64,000 nt of DNA from Fasciola hepatica (taxonomy: Eukaryota > Platyhelminthes > Trematoda > Plagiorchiida > Fasciolidae), in contig CANUEZ040000108.1 in the NCBI GenBank assembly GCA_948099385.1, forward strand, positions 568,001-632,000, given 5' to 3'. The notes under the pieces were generated by a model. The model was not told the DNA's origin and made no database searches. It worked only from the letters and a program-made list of their open reading frames with translations. Position 1 is the stretch's first letter. Each line of letters starts with the position of its first letter. Position numbers and translations under genes: made by a program. Below, piece after piece: positions 38,274 to 50,247 of this stretch.

Positions 38274-38640
38274 ATGGCCACCTTTGCGCATCACCTGCCG
38301 AAAGCTCTCCTGGAGCTATCAACCGACTCTCCGGACTCAGTCATTGGTGCAGTCCTACAGCAAAAAGTGCAGTGCACGCGGCAACCTGTAGAGTGCTTCT
38401 CCAAAAGTCCGCAGCCGGCCAAATCCAGGTTTATTACACTTGGCAGGGAACTTCTCGGAATTTGCCCAGCTGGACTTCGATTTTTCTGGCTACCAGCAAG
38501 GCATCACTCAATCCGTGATTCCAGTTATCTTCCCCTTCCCTATATCTTTCAACTCCTTAGCCCTGCGCGGCAAAGGTCGCGTTTAAATGTGTTTCGTTCC
38601 CACAAAACGAAGCATCCGCATCAATTGACAAGCTGACAAA
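38274..38640 (+). pseudogene. gypsy RNase H (relic)
   Basis: The frame 38274-38636 contains STDSPDSVIGAVLQQ (TDAS..AIGAVLQQ is usual), ECFSKSPQPAKSRFITLGRELLGI (FFSK.L.PA...YST..RELLAI) and then loses similarity. The first acidic residue region is altered; the E of RELL is kept. Decayed. Confidence 0.75.
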
Positions 38641-38649
38641 AGCTAGTTT

Positions 38650-41600
38650 CGACAGTTTTTCAGGCAAATTTCGCTGACTGTTTTTACACTGCTAAAATGA
38701 CGCATCGTAACCATACTTCGACAAAAGTTATCGGCCCCCATTACTTGCTCTCAGTATGCCAAAATATTTGATAAAATCGAAAGGTGAATTCTTTGATTGC
38801 TGGTGATCTAAAGATGAGGCCACCAAAAGCACATGTAGTCCTTTGGTACTTTGTCACCAATGGTAGACGACTGAGGCGTCAGACCCTGGCCCAACATCTT
38901 ACGTAATACGGCAGCCAATCACGTTGCAGGTAGGGTAACCAGGGAAGGGAATCTGTAAATGCGCAAGAAGCTCACGTCCCCTTAAGCCACTTGTTCCACC
39001 CGGTTTTTCGCAGTTTATTACAAATATATGGACACACCTTTTTTATGCATCAACCATGCCACGATTCAAGCTTTTTTGTGAACTTTAGCAATTATTTGCG
39101 GTGAATAGTTCATGCAAAATTACGATCAATACTATCAGTAAACCGGCCACAAACTTCGATTATCCCATAGAATACAGTTGCAATATTTAAGAGTCTAGAT
39201 ATTTCTGGACGCGCTAAGTGAAGATGGTTACCCGAAAGGCTACACTCAGGAAACCTCCGGGTTAACTTCGGTCGGCGGTCTTACTGCACGGGGGTAAAGA
39301 ATGTGGATTTCGGGAGCATCATGCTTCTGGTACCCCCGGTCTGATGGAGGTGTTGCAAAACTTGTCGAAAATGCGGGGAATAATTACGGTGTTCTTAAGA
39401 ACACAGTATAAATTTACGCTTCGGCAGCACTGAGATAAGAAGTCAAAATCAGCGCAGGCAATATGGGTAGTATGGCAACAGTGGTGGGTTTTATGTATCG
39501 CAAAACAAGACGGTTTACGCTTGCACGAGAAGGGCCCGATAAATCAGTGAGCCCAGCTGCTTATTTCAAATGTTCGCATACCCGGTGCGTAGGCGCCGCG
39601 GCCGTTTTTCGATGGTGAATGAGTTGAACAAAAGGGTGAATTCAATGAAAATGTTGGAGTCGTTTCCAGAAGGTGTAACTAGCTGTTGCTATAAGGACGT
39701 CTGTTATATTGGCCTAAAATGCCCATCAAGCCTTCCAAAACGATGGCGCCTTCAAAACACAAAAACAGCAGAGAACTGGTAATAGTACTCGTCGCGTTTT
39801 GCAGGGGATGAGTTCACTTACGCAATACCTGTTAAATATGCACCTTTAGTCTAACTTTTTGCTTACCGGTTCATTGCATGCTTCCAAATACTGCATACCT
39901 GAATGTCCCTACGATACAACCCATGGCAAGCATATGACAGAATAACTCAGTGCCCAGTGCTGGGAGCCAAGAAAACCCATCTAGACTCGACCAGCTTGAA
40001 TCACGATTGGTCTCAACCACTTCCGTCCTACTCAAGCAGAGCTTACGTGACCCTAACCCTCTCAGTTAATTAGTTGAACCCTCCATATGTTCCACTGCCC
40101 TCCTTAGTTTTCCGCTGCATCCAGTAGGATTTTCCTATAAGACTTGGATGACTTATGACCCGCTCTTGTCAATCGTTACGTTCTAATTGGGTGGTTCTAC
40201 TTTCGACTCCGTGTAAACGGTGGGCATCGCCTTTCTTTGTGGCTACTTATCAGTGACCCGAATCTGGTTTGCAACAACCTCGGCTGCCATGGAATTTTTC
40301 TATACTGCTGGTTTCTTCTCCTTCGTGGACTATTTGGAGGTGGTTTTATCAAGGTCTAAGCTGATAAATAAGATTCATTAGTCTGCAATCATGCGGTCTT
40401 CTTTGAACCCGGCGTCTTGGTACACCCATGGTTTATATCCTCACGGTTCTCGCTGGGCTTAATTCGCTTTTCCGGTGTCCTTTGTTACAATTGGAGCTTA
40501 TATCCCCCCTGAGCTATAGGCAAGGGACATATTAACTTCGGCTGATTGGAGAGTGGGCAACTCACAGCAAAAATCACCCGCACTCCAGGGAAAGTTGGGG
40601 TAGGCTAGTTTCTAAAACGTGGGGCCACCAGAAGAGATCCAAGTCCCGCGTACTCGCATCCACAGTACAATACCTAGCCGAAAAGAAGTTCTTCAAGCAA
40701 ACACCGTAAAAACTACTGAAATCGTTCGTGGTGGTGCTGGGTGCTTTCCCTAAAGTAAGTCTTTTCTGTGGTACTTACTTTTGCTGTAGGAGGGGGCGAC
40801 CCCCTGTCATAGAAAAATTAGTTGCTTGCCGATGATTTTGGTTTTTTCTGATTCTTCCTTCTCTTACGATACCTCCCCTGGTATTGTGAAGTAATTATCT
40901 TCTGCTCCTGTCCAGCAAGACCTCCGCGTCTCGCGTATTGCGTTTTTCCTTCATCTAAACATTCGACCTTCTCGTACTGAAATTATACTTCCGTTTGAAT
41001 GCTATTTCCACAATTTTGGAAAGGACGGCTCCCTGGTTTTCCTTAACGTCGGTCTTTTGCGTTCACCTTCTAGCATTTTTTCTAACCACTCACACCTTTC
41101 TTCTCGACTAAAATGATGGTCGGCCATTCTCTGTTTATTTTCTGCCCTAAGTTTGGTAGTCTGGTCCCCTTTTCCAAGCCCCCTCGAAGTGAGCATGGGC
41201 ACCAGTTAGCGAGCTCGAAATAGTGAAGGCATATTCACTTTGCGAATGTGCACATAACACGCCGGTCTAGGTCTTTCTGTACTCACTTAGAACACTTACG
41301 ACGATGCAGGAGGTCGCACTGAATTCAATTTTCATCCAAAGGAACAGGTCAGGTTGTCTTCTCACGGCTCAATGCCCGACTGGCAAAGTCAACCTCCAGA
41401 GTATATATCTCAGCAAAGAAACTAAATTTGGTACACAAAAACCGCGCCTAAACCATTTAGGAGGGCGAAACTTGTGTCATCTCCGTAAAGATAGGAGCTT
41501 AAATTGGGTGCGTCAACAAAAGCTGGTGTAAGGAAATACGGCGTAACAGGAGTATCAATGTGTGGCCCGCCGTTTTTACAATAATCAGTAAATCGTCATA

Positions 41601-42860
41601 AAACCAGCCACACAGGATTGCTCCACGGCTTTCGTACAATGCAGCTTCCAGTCAAACGGTCGACTGGATCCCCATATCTCCTGTGCTTGCTGTCAAGTCA
41701 CAGTAAATCCGCTGAAATGATGTTTGGGATCCTTCGAGTTTGGTTCTTATTACCACTGGTATCAGAATGTTCACAGGTAAAGCAAAAAGAGCTATCCGTG
41801 GCGACCACTCGCGGGTGCCTTGCAAGTTTTTCTTTGTTCATTTATTAAGGCAACAAAAGTAGTGTACGATGCTGTGAGAAGGAAAAAGGTAGAATACGCG
41901 TAACATAAAAAGCACCACACATAACCTTGAAAGCGGCAGACTAGAAGCAGTGTCGTAAAAGAAGCTACCCGGTACCAGTTCAAAATAACACCCTCAACGG
42001 AAAAAGCAAAGGAGCAGTAATACCTACAGCCATATTTTGTATAGTATAAGCAGTAAAAAAGCCAAGCACTCAGTAATTCTAATCGTTATACTTCGGCTTG
42101 GGTAAGTTACCGTTTTTTATTTCCCTGAGAATTACAAAATCGTTGTCCTTATGGGCTGTTCGAAAATTCAAGCCACAGGAACTCACAAATTCGTGGTTAC
42201 AAAGCGTGTTCGCGAAGTTCGAAATACGGCTCCACTACTGTCTCGTGCGTAGAAGTAGAAACTTTCAGTTTACGGCAGGAAAATGCCGGACGCAATCAAA
42301 ATAGCTTCTTCTCGTCCTATGGGCAGCCAGTGTGCGATAAATGTCCCACCTATGGCAGGTAGTCATTCTGACATCCAGGTGGCTCATGGACATTGTGGCC
42401 TCAACGGTGAACGGCCCAGCATTTCCGGCAACCGTCTTTCAAACTGGAGCTTCGGCTAGTTGGTGACTCGCTTTCGTTTCGGAGACCCCACCACTTATTT
42501 GCCCACTTAAGCAGCTAGGAGTCCCTTGCTAAGTGTTCCCGGTCTCCTCATCCTACAACCTCAGTGTCGCCCGCAAAGATGTGCGCGGTTGCGAAAAATA
42601 TTTCGCTGAATTCTTTGTGTGGAAAAGACGCATTGACCCCATAACTAAAGCTTCGTTTTCAATTCAGTTCACTTTACTTTGCCGGTGGTGGCCAACGCGA
42701 CATGCACTTGGGTCACCCCCATGAATGCGATTCTGAGTGTGCCTCCCTATTTGTTCAATTTGGTAGACTTTTCCACTGCATTGGTCGTGCTAAAAAGGAA
42801 AAAATGGAGGCATCTTCTCCCTTTCTAGGCAAGAGACAACCTTTGTGAAGTTTCCTTTGT
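38650..42860. other. long stretch without recognisable genes
   Basis: Short frames only. No integrase for the preceding gypsy relic was found, nor any LTR pair. Nothing else recognised. Confidence 0.5.
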
Positions 42861-43502
42861 AAACACTAAATGCTGCCATAGTCTGTGGCGGGTTGTATGG
42901 GGTGTCTGAGAGGAGTAGCACCTCTGAGTTGGTTGACTGTAGTGTCCCTTGGGGCATCCTCCATCTCTTTGGTCTCCATCATTCACCCAGCTCTCACCTG
43001 TGGCTCCACGAAGTTGAAGCATGCATCAGCTGCCACACCCCGGTAAACCGCTCGACAGGCGGGCTAAACCAGGTTCAGGGTTACCGAGGTCTGAAAACCT
43101 TCGGCGAGACGGTATTCGGCATGTGAAGACAGATCCTTCTGAATGGGCGGACAAGATCTACTGATCCAAAGGTCACAAAGGAGACCTGTTCAACTGCCTG
43201 ATCTGGCATTCCAGAGGATACGAACGAATTGTACAGCAGGTCGCCGGCTCCTCTGGGAACACCCTGCTGCCTTGCAGTCTGCACTTGGGTGTGCAAGGGC
43301 TAGAGGTGCAACCTCGAACAAAAAGACAGAAGGGTGCTGAGGACACCTTCGTACCCTACTCCTGCTACTCGCTGTGATTGTTCACGGAACCTCAAGAGCT
43401 CATCATGCTACGGCGTCCCCGGTAAGCGACGCGCCTCGTGTCCCGGCGGTCGAGGTGATAAGACAACAATCTGGGATTATTCGCTGAAGGAAAAGAACAC
43501 AC

Positions 43503-44560
43503 ATAGCCTGTGGGAATGTTAGGACGTTTCTAGACGTCGGCAGTCAGTGCATCATAATGCGAACTCTACATGACTATGACGTAGATATTGCTTGCCTCTC
43601 GGAAGTCCGCCTGCCCAACTCATGTAGCCGACAAATAAAGATCCCGGGTTTGGATACATCCTATTGGCTCTATCACAGTGGCCTGAAAGACAACTCCGGT
43701 CTCTACGGTGTCGCATTTGCTCTGAACAAAGCAGCTAATGTGCAATGATATCTTGGGAACTAGTTTCATCCAGACTCGCCTTGGCACACTTTAAAAGGCT
43801 CCCCGCACGACTTGACGGTGATCGCAATCTACGCTCCAACCAATAAAGCTGATGACGAAACCAAAGAAGAATTCTACACCAATTTGCAGGAGGTAATAAA
43901 CCGGATTTCAAGGCGCGACGTACTTTTCATCGCAGGAGATTAGAACACTCGCACAGGTACGGCCGATGAATCCACTCGCCATATTCTCGGGAGATTCGGC
44001 CTTGGTCAGCGCCGCGAGAACGGTGGCCGACTGATTGGTTTAGCCGACATCAACAGAATGGTTGTCTGCAACACTCGATTTCAACACCCCGAGAAGCACC
44101 TACTCATGTGGTACTCCAGTGACGGTCACACAAGGCACCAACTTGACCACATCCTGGCGAGAACCCGTTGGGCCTCGTCAGCGGAGGATTGCCGAGCGTA
44201 CCGAGGGTCAAAAACGGACAACACAAACGGCACCGACCATGCCCTCCTAAGCGCATGTTTCAAAGTTCGTCTGTCTACACGTGTTAAAGTGTGTGCACCT
44301 TCTCGGACGAACTTCGCTGCCCTAGAAAGTCCAGAGAAGCGAGAAGCGTTGTCACGGGCAATCACAACCCGATAAACCGAGGCAACCAATGCACAAGCAG
44401 ATGAAGTTTCTGTGGGAGGGCAGTGGACTCGAATAAAGACGACAATCAAGGAAGCCACTTTGACAGTACTCGGGAGAACAAAAAGGCGGACAAAAGATTG
44501 GATCTCGGACAGCACGCTGCAGCTGTCAACCAGAGCACACGAAGCGTGACTGGCAGGTAG
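43503..44560 (+). pseudogene. RTE-like LINE endonuclease domain
   Basis: The frame starts GNVRTFLDVGSQCIIMRTL, then YDVDIACLSEVRLPNS, with the E of SEVR in the metal-binding position. GLYGVAFALN follows, then VIAIYAPTN, FIAGD-stop-N (where GDFN/GDWN is usual), GRFGLGQRRENGGRLI, NTRFQHPEKHLLMWYSSDGH with a following HQLDHIL, and TDHALLS. This is an apurinic-type endonuclease that nicks target DNA for priming. Stops lie near 43746, 43758, 43941, 44373 and 44547, all in the same reading frame, with no frameshift. Inactive because of these stops. Confidence 0.85.
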
Positions 44561-44645
44561 TAACGAACGCCTCAGACGGCAACGAGAGACCACACGCTTC
44601 GCCAAGGCTGATGGTAGAAGATACTGGATAGAAATAGCTGATAAA

Positions 44646-46478
44646 ATGGAGACCGCGTCCGGAACTGGTGATTTCGGTAAACTGTTCCGCCTTATTCGCA
44701 AAGCCTCTAATAGGTTTTGTAAGCAAAATTCCCTTCTTCGTGACATGGTAGGAAACTTAATACCTGAACAGAGTAAGAAAATGGACCGATGGGTGAAATA
44801 CTTTAGTCAGCTGCTCAACCGGCCTACGGATCAACCAATATCAACCCCTCCAGTCCAGTACGAAAGCAACTGTGACCCGCCAAACACCGCGGAAATCACG
44901 GAGATGATAAACAAACTGAAAGACAGAAAGGCTGCTGGGGAAGATGGCATCCCTCCAGAAGTGTATAAAGCATGTTCATCGTCATTGATTGACAGGTTGT
45001 GTACACTTTTTGGTTCCATTTGGAGAGCGGAAGCATTTCCACCCGACTGGGGAATGTCTATTCGGCTGCCCATTCCGAAGAAAGGTATTAAATCGGCATG
45101 TGGGAACTACCAGGGAATTAGCTTGATCGATGTGGACGCAAAGATCTTTGGTGCGTTGTTACTAACCAGTTTCTCAGAGGCAAGAGACCAGAGAACTCGC
45201 CCGAACCAAGCGGGTTTCCGCCGTGGCAGAGGCTGTGTGGATCATATCTTCACACTGCGCCGAATACTGGAGCATCTCTATAAGTTTCAGCAGCCGACGG
45301 CAGCTTGTTTCATCGACTTCCGGGCAGCTTTTGATTCGGTGAACCGCGAGTCTCTTTGGACAATAATCCAATCCGATGGGATGCCCGATAAGCTTTAAAG
45401 GCTTTTAAGGGGATAGTACTCGACAACCGGTGCTAGGGTTCGTATGTACGGTGAAGAGTCCCGCGAGTTCACACTCACTACCGGAGTTAGGCAGGGCCGT
45501 CCCCTCTCACCGGGGCTGTTCAACTATGCCATCGATTGGACAATGCGACAGGAATTACACAACTACCCTGGCGTTCAGCTTAACCAGGGAATATACATCT
45601 CAGACCCGGAGTTCGCGTATGATATTGTCGTGCTTGGAGACTCCGCCTCTAAGCTACAACAAATCCTAGACCGAATCAATTCCTTCGCAAGGTCCATCGG
45701 ACCTGAAGTAAACTCGACCAAAACAAAAGCTTTCACAACCCATCTGGGCCCGACAATTCAACAACTGTCGATGAATGACCAACCAGTCGAATACGTCCCT
45801 TCATTCAAATACCTAGGCTCAACTCTGCTTCCGAACGGCCAGGCAAAAGATGAAGTGGTATTACGGATCGACAGCGCCAGGAGAGCCTTTCTTCAGCTAA
45901 GACGAACGCTGTGGACTCGCAGTGAAATCAGCTTAAGAACCAAAGCTCGTGTTTACCGTGCTGCCATCCGGCCCGTACTCATCTGTGGCTGCGAAACCTG
46001 GCCACTACGAGCTGAGGATACCAGAAGGCTGGAGGTTTTCGACCACTGGTGCCTGCGGCAAATCCTCAAAGTCAAGTGGCGCGACAGGGTGTCCAACGAC
46101 GAGGTAAGGAGACGATGCTGTGATATCGATGCTCTCCCCGTCCCCCTCCAACGTCGACGACCTCTGTGGTTTGGCCACACGCATCGGCGACCCGAGTCAG
46201 AAATAACCAAGCAAGCAATCTGTCCCACTCCCTACCCTGGTTGATGTTGTCGCCTTGGTGGGCAGCTCAAAACGCGGACCAGTACAATCGAGAAAGACGT
46301 AGAGCTTCTAGGCCTTTGGTTGGTTTATGGAGCCCGGCGATGGGAAATGGACTGGATGAGGATCTCAACGAAGCTCGCCTCCGACCACCGCGCGTGTTTA
46401 GTGATGATCCGTGATATCGATGGAGCCGACTTATCCTCTCGCAGGAGACAGTCGCGTAAAAGTAAAAGTAAAAAGTAA
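44646..46478 (+). pseudogene. RTE-like LINE reverse transcriptase
   Basis: In the same frame as the endonuclease. Blocks: AAGEDGIPPEVYK, PPDWGMSIRLPIPKKG, CGNYQGISL, NQAGFRRGRGCVDHIFTLRR, motif A CFIDFRAAFDSVNRESLW, motif B TGVRQGRPLSPGLFN, motif C FAYDIVVLG at 45612-45623 (FADD/YADD expected), FKYLGSTLLPNG, RPVLICGCETWPLR, the FDHWCLRQILKV block, and WFGHTHRRP near the C-terminus. Stops at 45396-45398, about 45411 and 46242; the frame otherwise runs to TAA at 46476-46478. The aspartate lost in motif C would itself abolish polymerase activity. The C-terminal block is the usual RTE form (W.GH..R). Confidence 0.88.
46455..46478 (+). repeat. AAAGT-type 3' tail of the RTE LINE
   Basis: About five imperfect repeats of AAAGT/AAAAGT. 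The final codons and the stop of the LINE frame are encoded by the tail itself. Confidence 0.7.
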
Positions 46479-46480
46479 TA

Positions 46481-47000
46481 GTCTGTGGCAGACATGGCCC
46501 AGTTTTACTGCCGGTGCGAGGCGCTTTCGGGGAAAGCGTGGCCCATTCACACGAACCTCAAAACGAAAACAGGACTTGCTCGAAATTTTTACATAGCTGA
46601 ATTGTGGAGTGAAAAACACCGAAAAATATATGCATACACCAAATATGCGGTCCCAGTAAATCACAAAGAGGGCCACCTTTACTGCATGAGAGCTACGGGT
46701 GAGTCAGCCACAGATCCGTATATTATATGGCTAACTCGCACAGTGCGCTTGAAAAAGCAAAGTTTGGTGGTCCAGAATATAAATTCTACGGAACACAAGA
46801 ACAATGCAAATACTCGCATACATCCGCGAAGCCAGGGCAGTGTAACTGTCTTGGGGAGTTTCCGAAAACTAGTTGCTGCACCCGATGTTCCTCTCTGGCT
46901 GTAAGAACCTGCATCCTATAATTTCACCTTTCACTTTCTGTGTAGCCCTCTTTCAAAAGATTCTATACCTTTCATACTTACCGGCCTCAGCCGGTGGTTC
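46481..47000. other. spacer between two LINEs
   Basis: About 520 bases between the RTE tail and the 3' part of the minus-strand LINE. A 139-codon plus-strand frame (46485-46904) shows no known domain and is probably chance. Some of it may be the 3' UTR of the minus-strand LINE. Confidence 0.4.
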
Positions 47001-47229
47001 CATCATCCAATTATCCCATTGCAGAAGTTGGCTTCCAGGTTTATTTTGGGCGCGCCTCCCACATCTTCTTGCCTTTCCCTCTTGTCCGTTGGCCGTCAGT
47101 CATTAAAAACCTCCTCGATCCTTATTCGTATAACACTCCTCACTGCTTTAAAGGCTTTGTTGAGATTCCCTCCCAGTGTTCCCATTTCTAAGGTAACAGT
47201 CCCATATTCCGCAACCTCCGGCTATATTA

Positions 47230-47757
47230 CTTTACTCGCTGGCCCTCCACCACCCTAACGGCTGGCCGCTGGACATTCGCGAGGCAAGCTGCATCTTTTT
47301 TAGGGAAATCTTCCAAGTTTGTACGCGGTATTCGAAGTGCGGCCTCGTTAACGCATTGTACTGGGGTAAGAATAAGTCTGCCCATGTTGCAGGAAATTGT
47401 TGAGTTAGGTGTGAGGGACTCCACGGGCAGTTGGCTGACGCCGTTGAGCTCGTTTGAGGTCTGCGGTCATAACAACACGTAATTTTTTTCCCTGCTGCGC
47501 TGAGCCAAATATGAAAGGTCCATTTTCCCTCGTTACGGGTAAACCCACTGATGATACGGTTAGCAGGCGAATTTTATCATCATTTAGAGGCACATTCTAT
47601 GTGTTTGCTCACCGGAGCATTTCCCCGATGCAGCCAGGCAGCAACCTCAGCTGACCTGATCCAATAATCCTTGTGTCTCCTGCAAATATGAAAACGGCGC
47701 ATTCAGTCCTTTGGCCAAGTCATTATTATGAAGGAAGACTAGAGGTGGTCCGAAAAC
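47230..47757 (-). pseudogene. CR1-like LINE RT, motif C and thumb
   Basis: After the 577-bp insertion the minus strand reads FGPPLVF and NNDLAKGLN, then FAGDTRIIG at 47675-47686, where FADDTK is expected, so one catalytic aspartate is changed to glycine. NVPLNDDKIRLL and FIFGSAQQGKKLRVVMTADLKRA follow in 47405-47600. The thumb ATWADLFLPQYNALTRPHFEY then lies near 47330-47400, and LKKM near 47300. Order and spacing fit a CR1/jockey RT. Frameshifts separate the blocks. Confidence 0.72.
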
Positions 47758-48334
47758 ATTTCGTGGTATTTATTATTCCCTTCATGCCCAATCTTTTAGG
47801 GCAAGGGAACGACACGACGCCGCGTCGGCTCGGTGACGTGCATTGACTCGGCTAGCCAACAGTCAAGGGTACAGCACATGCGTGCGGCAAGCGTGAGCGC
47901 AAAATGCGAGCAGGGGCACAAAATGGTGAGCCGGTCCGCGAGCCACGGTCACGTGATAACGGAAACGCGAGGCAAGAGTGCAGTCAGAACAGGTCACGAT
48001 AGGCCAGTGCTTGGTTGGTCGTTGTCGCCTGGGATGAGGTGGGACCAGCGTAAACTTGCAGGGGTGTGTGCTTGTTTACACGTGGACAGGACTGGGATCA
48101 ATAGTCAACAGTGTGCGTGTGTATGTCAGACGACTTTGGCTGAGCGTGTGACAATTCGGACTGAATCATACGCCAAAAATAGAAAAACCGTGTATGATCG
48201 ATGGGCAGGCGCTCTGCGTGGGGATCGTCCGAGATGGCTATGACCGTATCGATCGCCAATCGTAGATGGAAAATAAGTTTGCATAAAAGCCAAATACGAG
48301 CTTAGATTTTAGCACAAATCAGTGCCTACAATAC
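47758..48334. mobile_element. 577-bp insertion of unknown type within LINE RT
   Basis: The LINE RT motif B is cut after GSV: on the minus strand the bases before the insert end GGATCAGTTT and those after it start GTTTTCGGACC. Removing the insert with one copy of the shared 4 bases (AAAC on the plus strand, 47754-47757 and 48335-48338) restores the reading G-S-V-F-G-P. So this is a precise insertion with a likely 4-bp target duplication. The insert has a CpG-rich centre (47.81-48.02 kb), no ORF of note, no terminal inverted repeats that I can see, and does not start TG or end CA. Could be a divergent solo LTR or a non-autonomous DNA transposon. Confidence 0.6.
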
Positions 48335-49362
48335 AAACTGATCCGTTTAAGGGAACCATCTGTAGCACACGCGTACCCAGGACTTTCCTCGCCAACTCCA
48401 AAACGAATAGTCCTGTTGGCCATGAAGTCATCTATCTAACGGCGTGGCAATCCATCTATGTCGTGGTCCCAAATTTGCTAAGCAATGGACAGTGGTCTGC
48501 CCAGTCAGACGCCTAGCCGAAGTCTAGATCATGAACTTCCACTAATTCCTCCTCATGCAATTGTTCTATGACCTCCTGCTGGAACCTGGCGCACCGTTCA
48601 AAAATCTCACTGTTTGAACTCCGAGCTGTTTTCCAAGTTGGAATCGTTTGCATCTTTCAAGCTGGACAAAAAAGCCCCAAGGCTGAACGGTCTCCCGATA
48701 TCCAGTCATCCGCCTTCCAGCTTGCTGTCCATACAGGACTCAGGGTACAGCCCAGACCAGTACCTTTAGCTCTTTCGTTGTCAAGCTGTCTGTCCCCCAG
48801 TTCAGCCGCAACAACAGAAGCAAACCACTCTCAAGATTCTGGTTTTGAAGCCTCTCTTCCCTCCGCGTCACCCCTTGTCCAGTGAACTATCTCCTGGTGG
48901 TGGCATTCAAATAGCGAGATAAATAAAGGACCCGTAAGTTTTTGAGCTTCGGCTTCGTACCCTTGTGTTACTTCCAGATTGCAAGCCCTCAAAATATTAT
49001 AATAGATATGATTTTCCCTTTACTACGCCATGATGGGCTTCTTTTAGCATCTTCTGTCCTGACAAATGCTTGCTGACGTGTTCTATTAACAGTTTCTCTG
49101 AGCATTTGCAAAGTATAAAAGTGGGGCACAAGCCTGTACCTTTGCTTCCGCGACCAAGGTTCATCCTTGCCGCTTGCAAATACTGCCAGAGCCTCCCAGC
49201 CGGTTGAAGGCACACAGTTGCGCGAAGCAGCCAATAGACATATCCACTTATTTCATCAGCCTGTGGTCCCATGACGGCTAGACATATGCTGTCCAGCCCC
49301 GCTGAACTGCTAGTGTTCGGCCCGTGTAGTATTGTTCTCGTCGCCTTAATCGTTGTAGACAT
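48335..49362 (-). pseudogene. CR1-like LINE RT, N-terminal part to motif B
   Basis: The frame 48989-49362 carries SSSAGLDSI (SPGPDGI-like), ADEISGYVYWLLRATVCL and YLQAARMN, the usual start of a LINE RT. Motif A appears near 48493-48536 as LDFG-stop-ASD, followed by HCPLLSKFG. Motif B VPLNGSV ends at 48335, where the 577-bp insertion starts. 48540-48985 is open to no clear frame and includes scrambled palm sequence. Confidence 0.65.
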
Positions 49363-49639
49363 GAGTGGCGTGTCAGGCGCACCTAACTGGCTTTCTGGTG
49401 CTTTTTGATACCCCCTTCACTTTGGTGCATCCTTTCGGGGCATTTACTCAGTGTCTCCGCTTTGCTGTGATGTTTGCAAATTTCTCTCCTACGGTCTGGC
49501 ATTATTTTTCCGACTCCTCTCCTAAGTGAACATTTTGGCTGGGCTTACCTAAAATCACCTGGGGCTTTGCGAAGCTAGTTTTACCAATAATACCTCAAAA
49601 TCTCTTGTAACTCTCCTTATTCCATGACAGCTGATCTTC

Positions 49640-49887
49640 GGTGTTCGGTATGTTTTACCACCTCCCCCCACCTAGAGGTAAATTTAAAACCTCAGCCAAC
49701 CACCGCCCAGGTTTGTTCCCTAGCTCTGGGGTGACCGTATTCCTCAGAGCCGGTGGGTTTCGCTTGATAGTCTGCCACTTCGCTTCTACCACAGCTTTTT
49801 CATCGTCTACGCCCCAGTCCAGTTTAGGTGCTTTTGCATCTAGTTCGGCAATATTCTGCTGTCCTAAATTCCTACGCGGTTTCTCCG
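49640..49887 (-). pseudogene. LINE endonuclease C-terminal part, left of BEL insertion
   Basis: The minus-strand frame continues from the right flank of the BEL element: TEKPRRNLGQQNIAELDAKA, then LDWGVDDEKAVVEAKW and TIKRNPP. This is the linker between endonuclease and RT in CR1-like LINEs (PRRN...L...L.....W......W..I...). The right flank (53998-54166) ends HLKHSRVTE in the same frame, so the BEL element was inserted within this codon run, duplicating CTCCG. Confidence 0.75.
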
Positions 49888-50247
49888 TGTAAAGTCGAAT
49901 CTCGCAAATCGAGCAACGCGTAGCCAATTCAAACGAATCCCAAAACCAGAACAAGATTGATTCGTAGTTTCTACGGTACTAAATTGAAATGCACAAAGGA
50001 TACAAATATACACGAACCTCAAGTATGCGGCCAAATAGACTTCACAGTAAAACCCAAAGGTCCAAAGCCCCGTGGCTCAAGCACGACAGTCAGAAACGGT
50101 TCAAGGCCAAATTCAAATGTCTCACATGGATAAACAAACGTGAAAATGTGTGGTGTATGAGCGAGCTTTCCAAGATAATGTTAAATATAGTCAAATTCAC
50201 AAAGCACGTTGAACATTAAGAAGGATTTTCAGTATTCGTTCGTTACA
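49888..50247 (-). repeat. BEL 3' LTR (left copy)
   Basis: 360 bp, TGTAA...TTACA ends. Differs from 53633-53992 by one C/G change near 49941 and one C/T change near 50075. Confidence 0.95.

Larger units (their letters stand above)
36120..38640 (+). mobile_element. second Ty3/gypsy relic (gag-protease-RT-RNase H)
   Basis: Plus-strand gypsy element in the normal order gag, protease, RT, RNase H, each in several frames with stops. The gag is related to that of the 1.1-9.7 kb element. No LTRs or target duplication could be found around it, and integrase was not recognised after 38.64 kb. It is much older than the first gypsy copy. Confidence 0.8.
42870..46480 (+). mobile_element. RTE-like LINE, nearly full length
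   Basis: A plus-strand non-LTR element with one endonuclease-RT frame (about 43503-46478) and a GC-rich leader upstream (from about 42.87 kb, exact 5' end uncertain). The frame ends within a short (AAAGT)n tail at 46455-46478. An ORF stop lying in the tail with almost no 3' UTR is typical of the RTE clade. No target duplication could be fixed because the 5' end is not certain. Confidence 0.85.

Noticed and set aside
46485..46904. 139-codon plus-strand open frame after the RTE LINE
   Set aside because: No domain and outside the LINE tail; likely chance.
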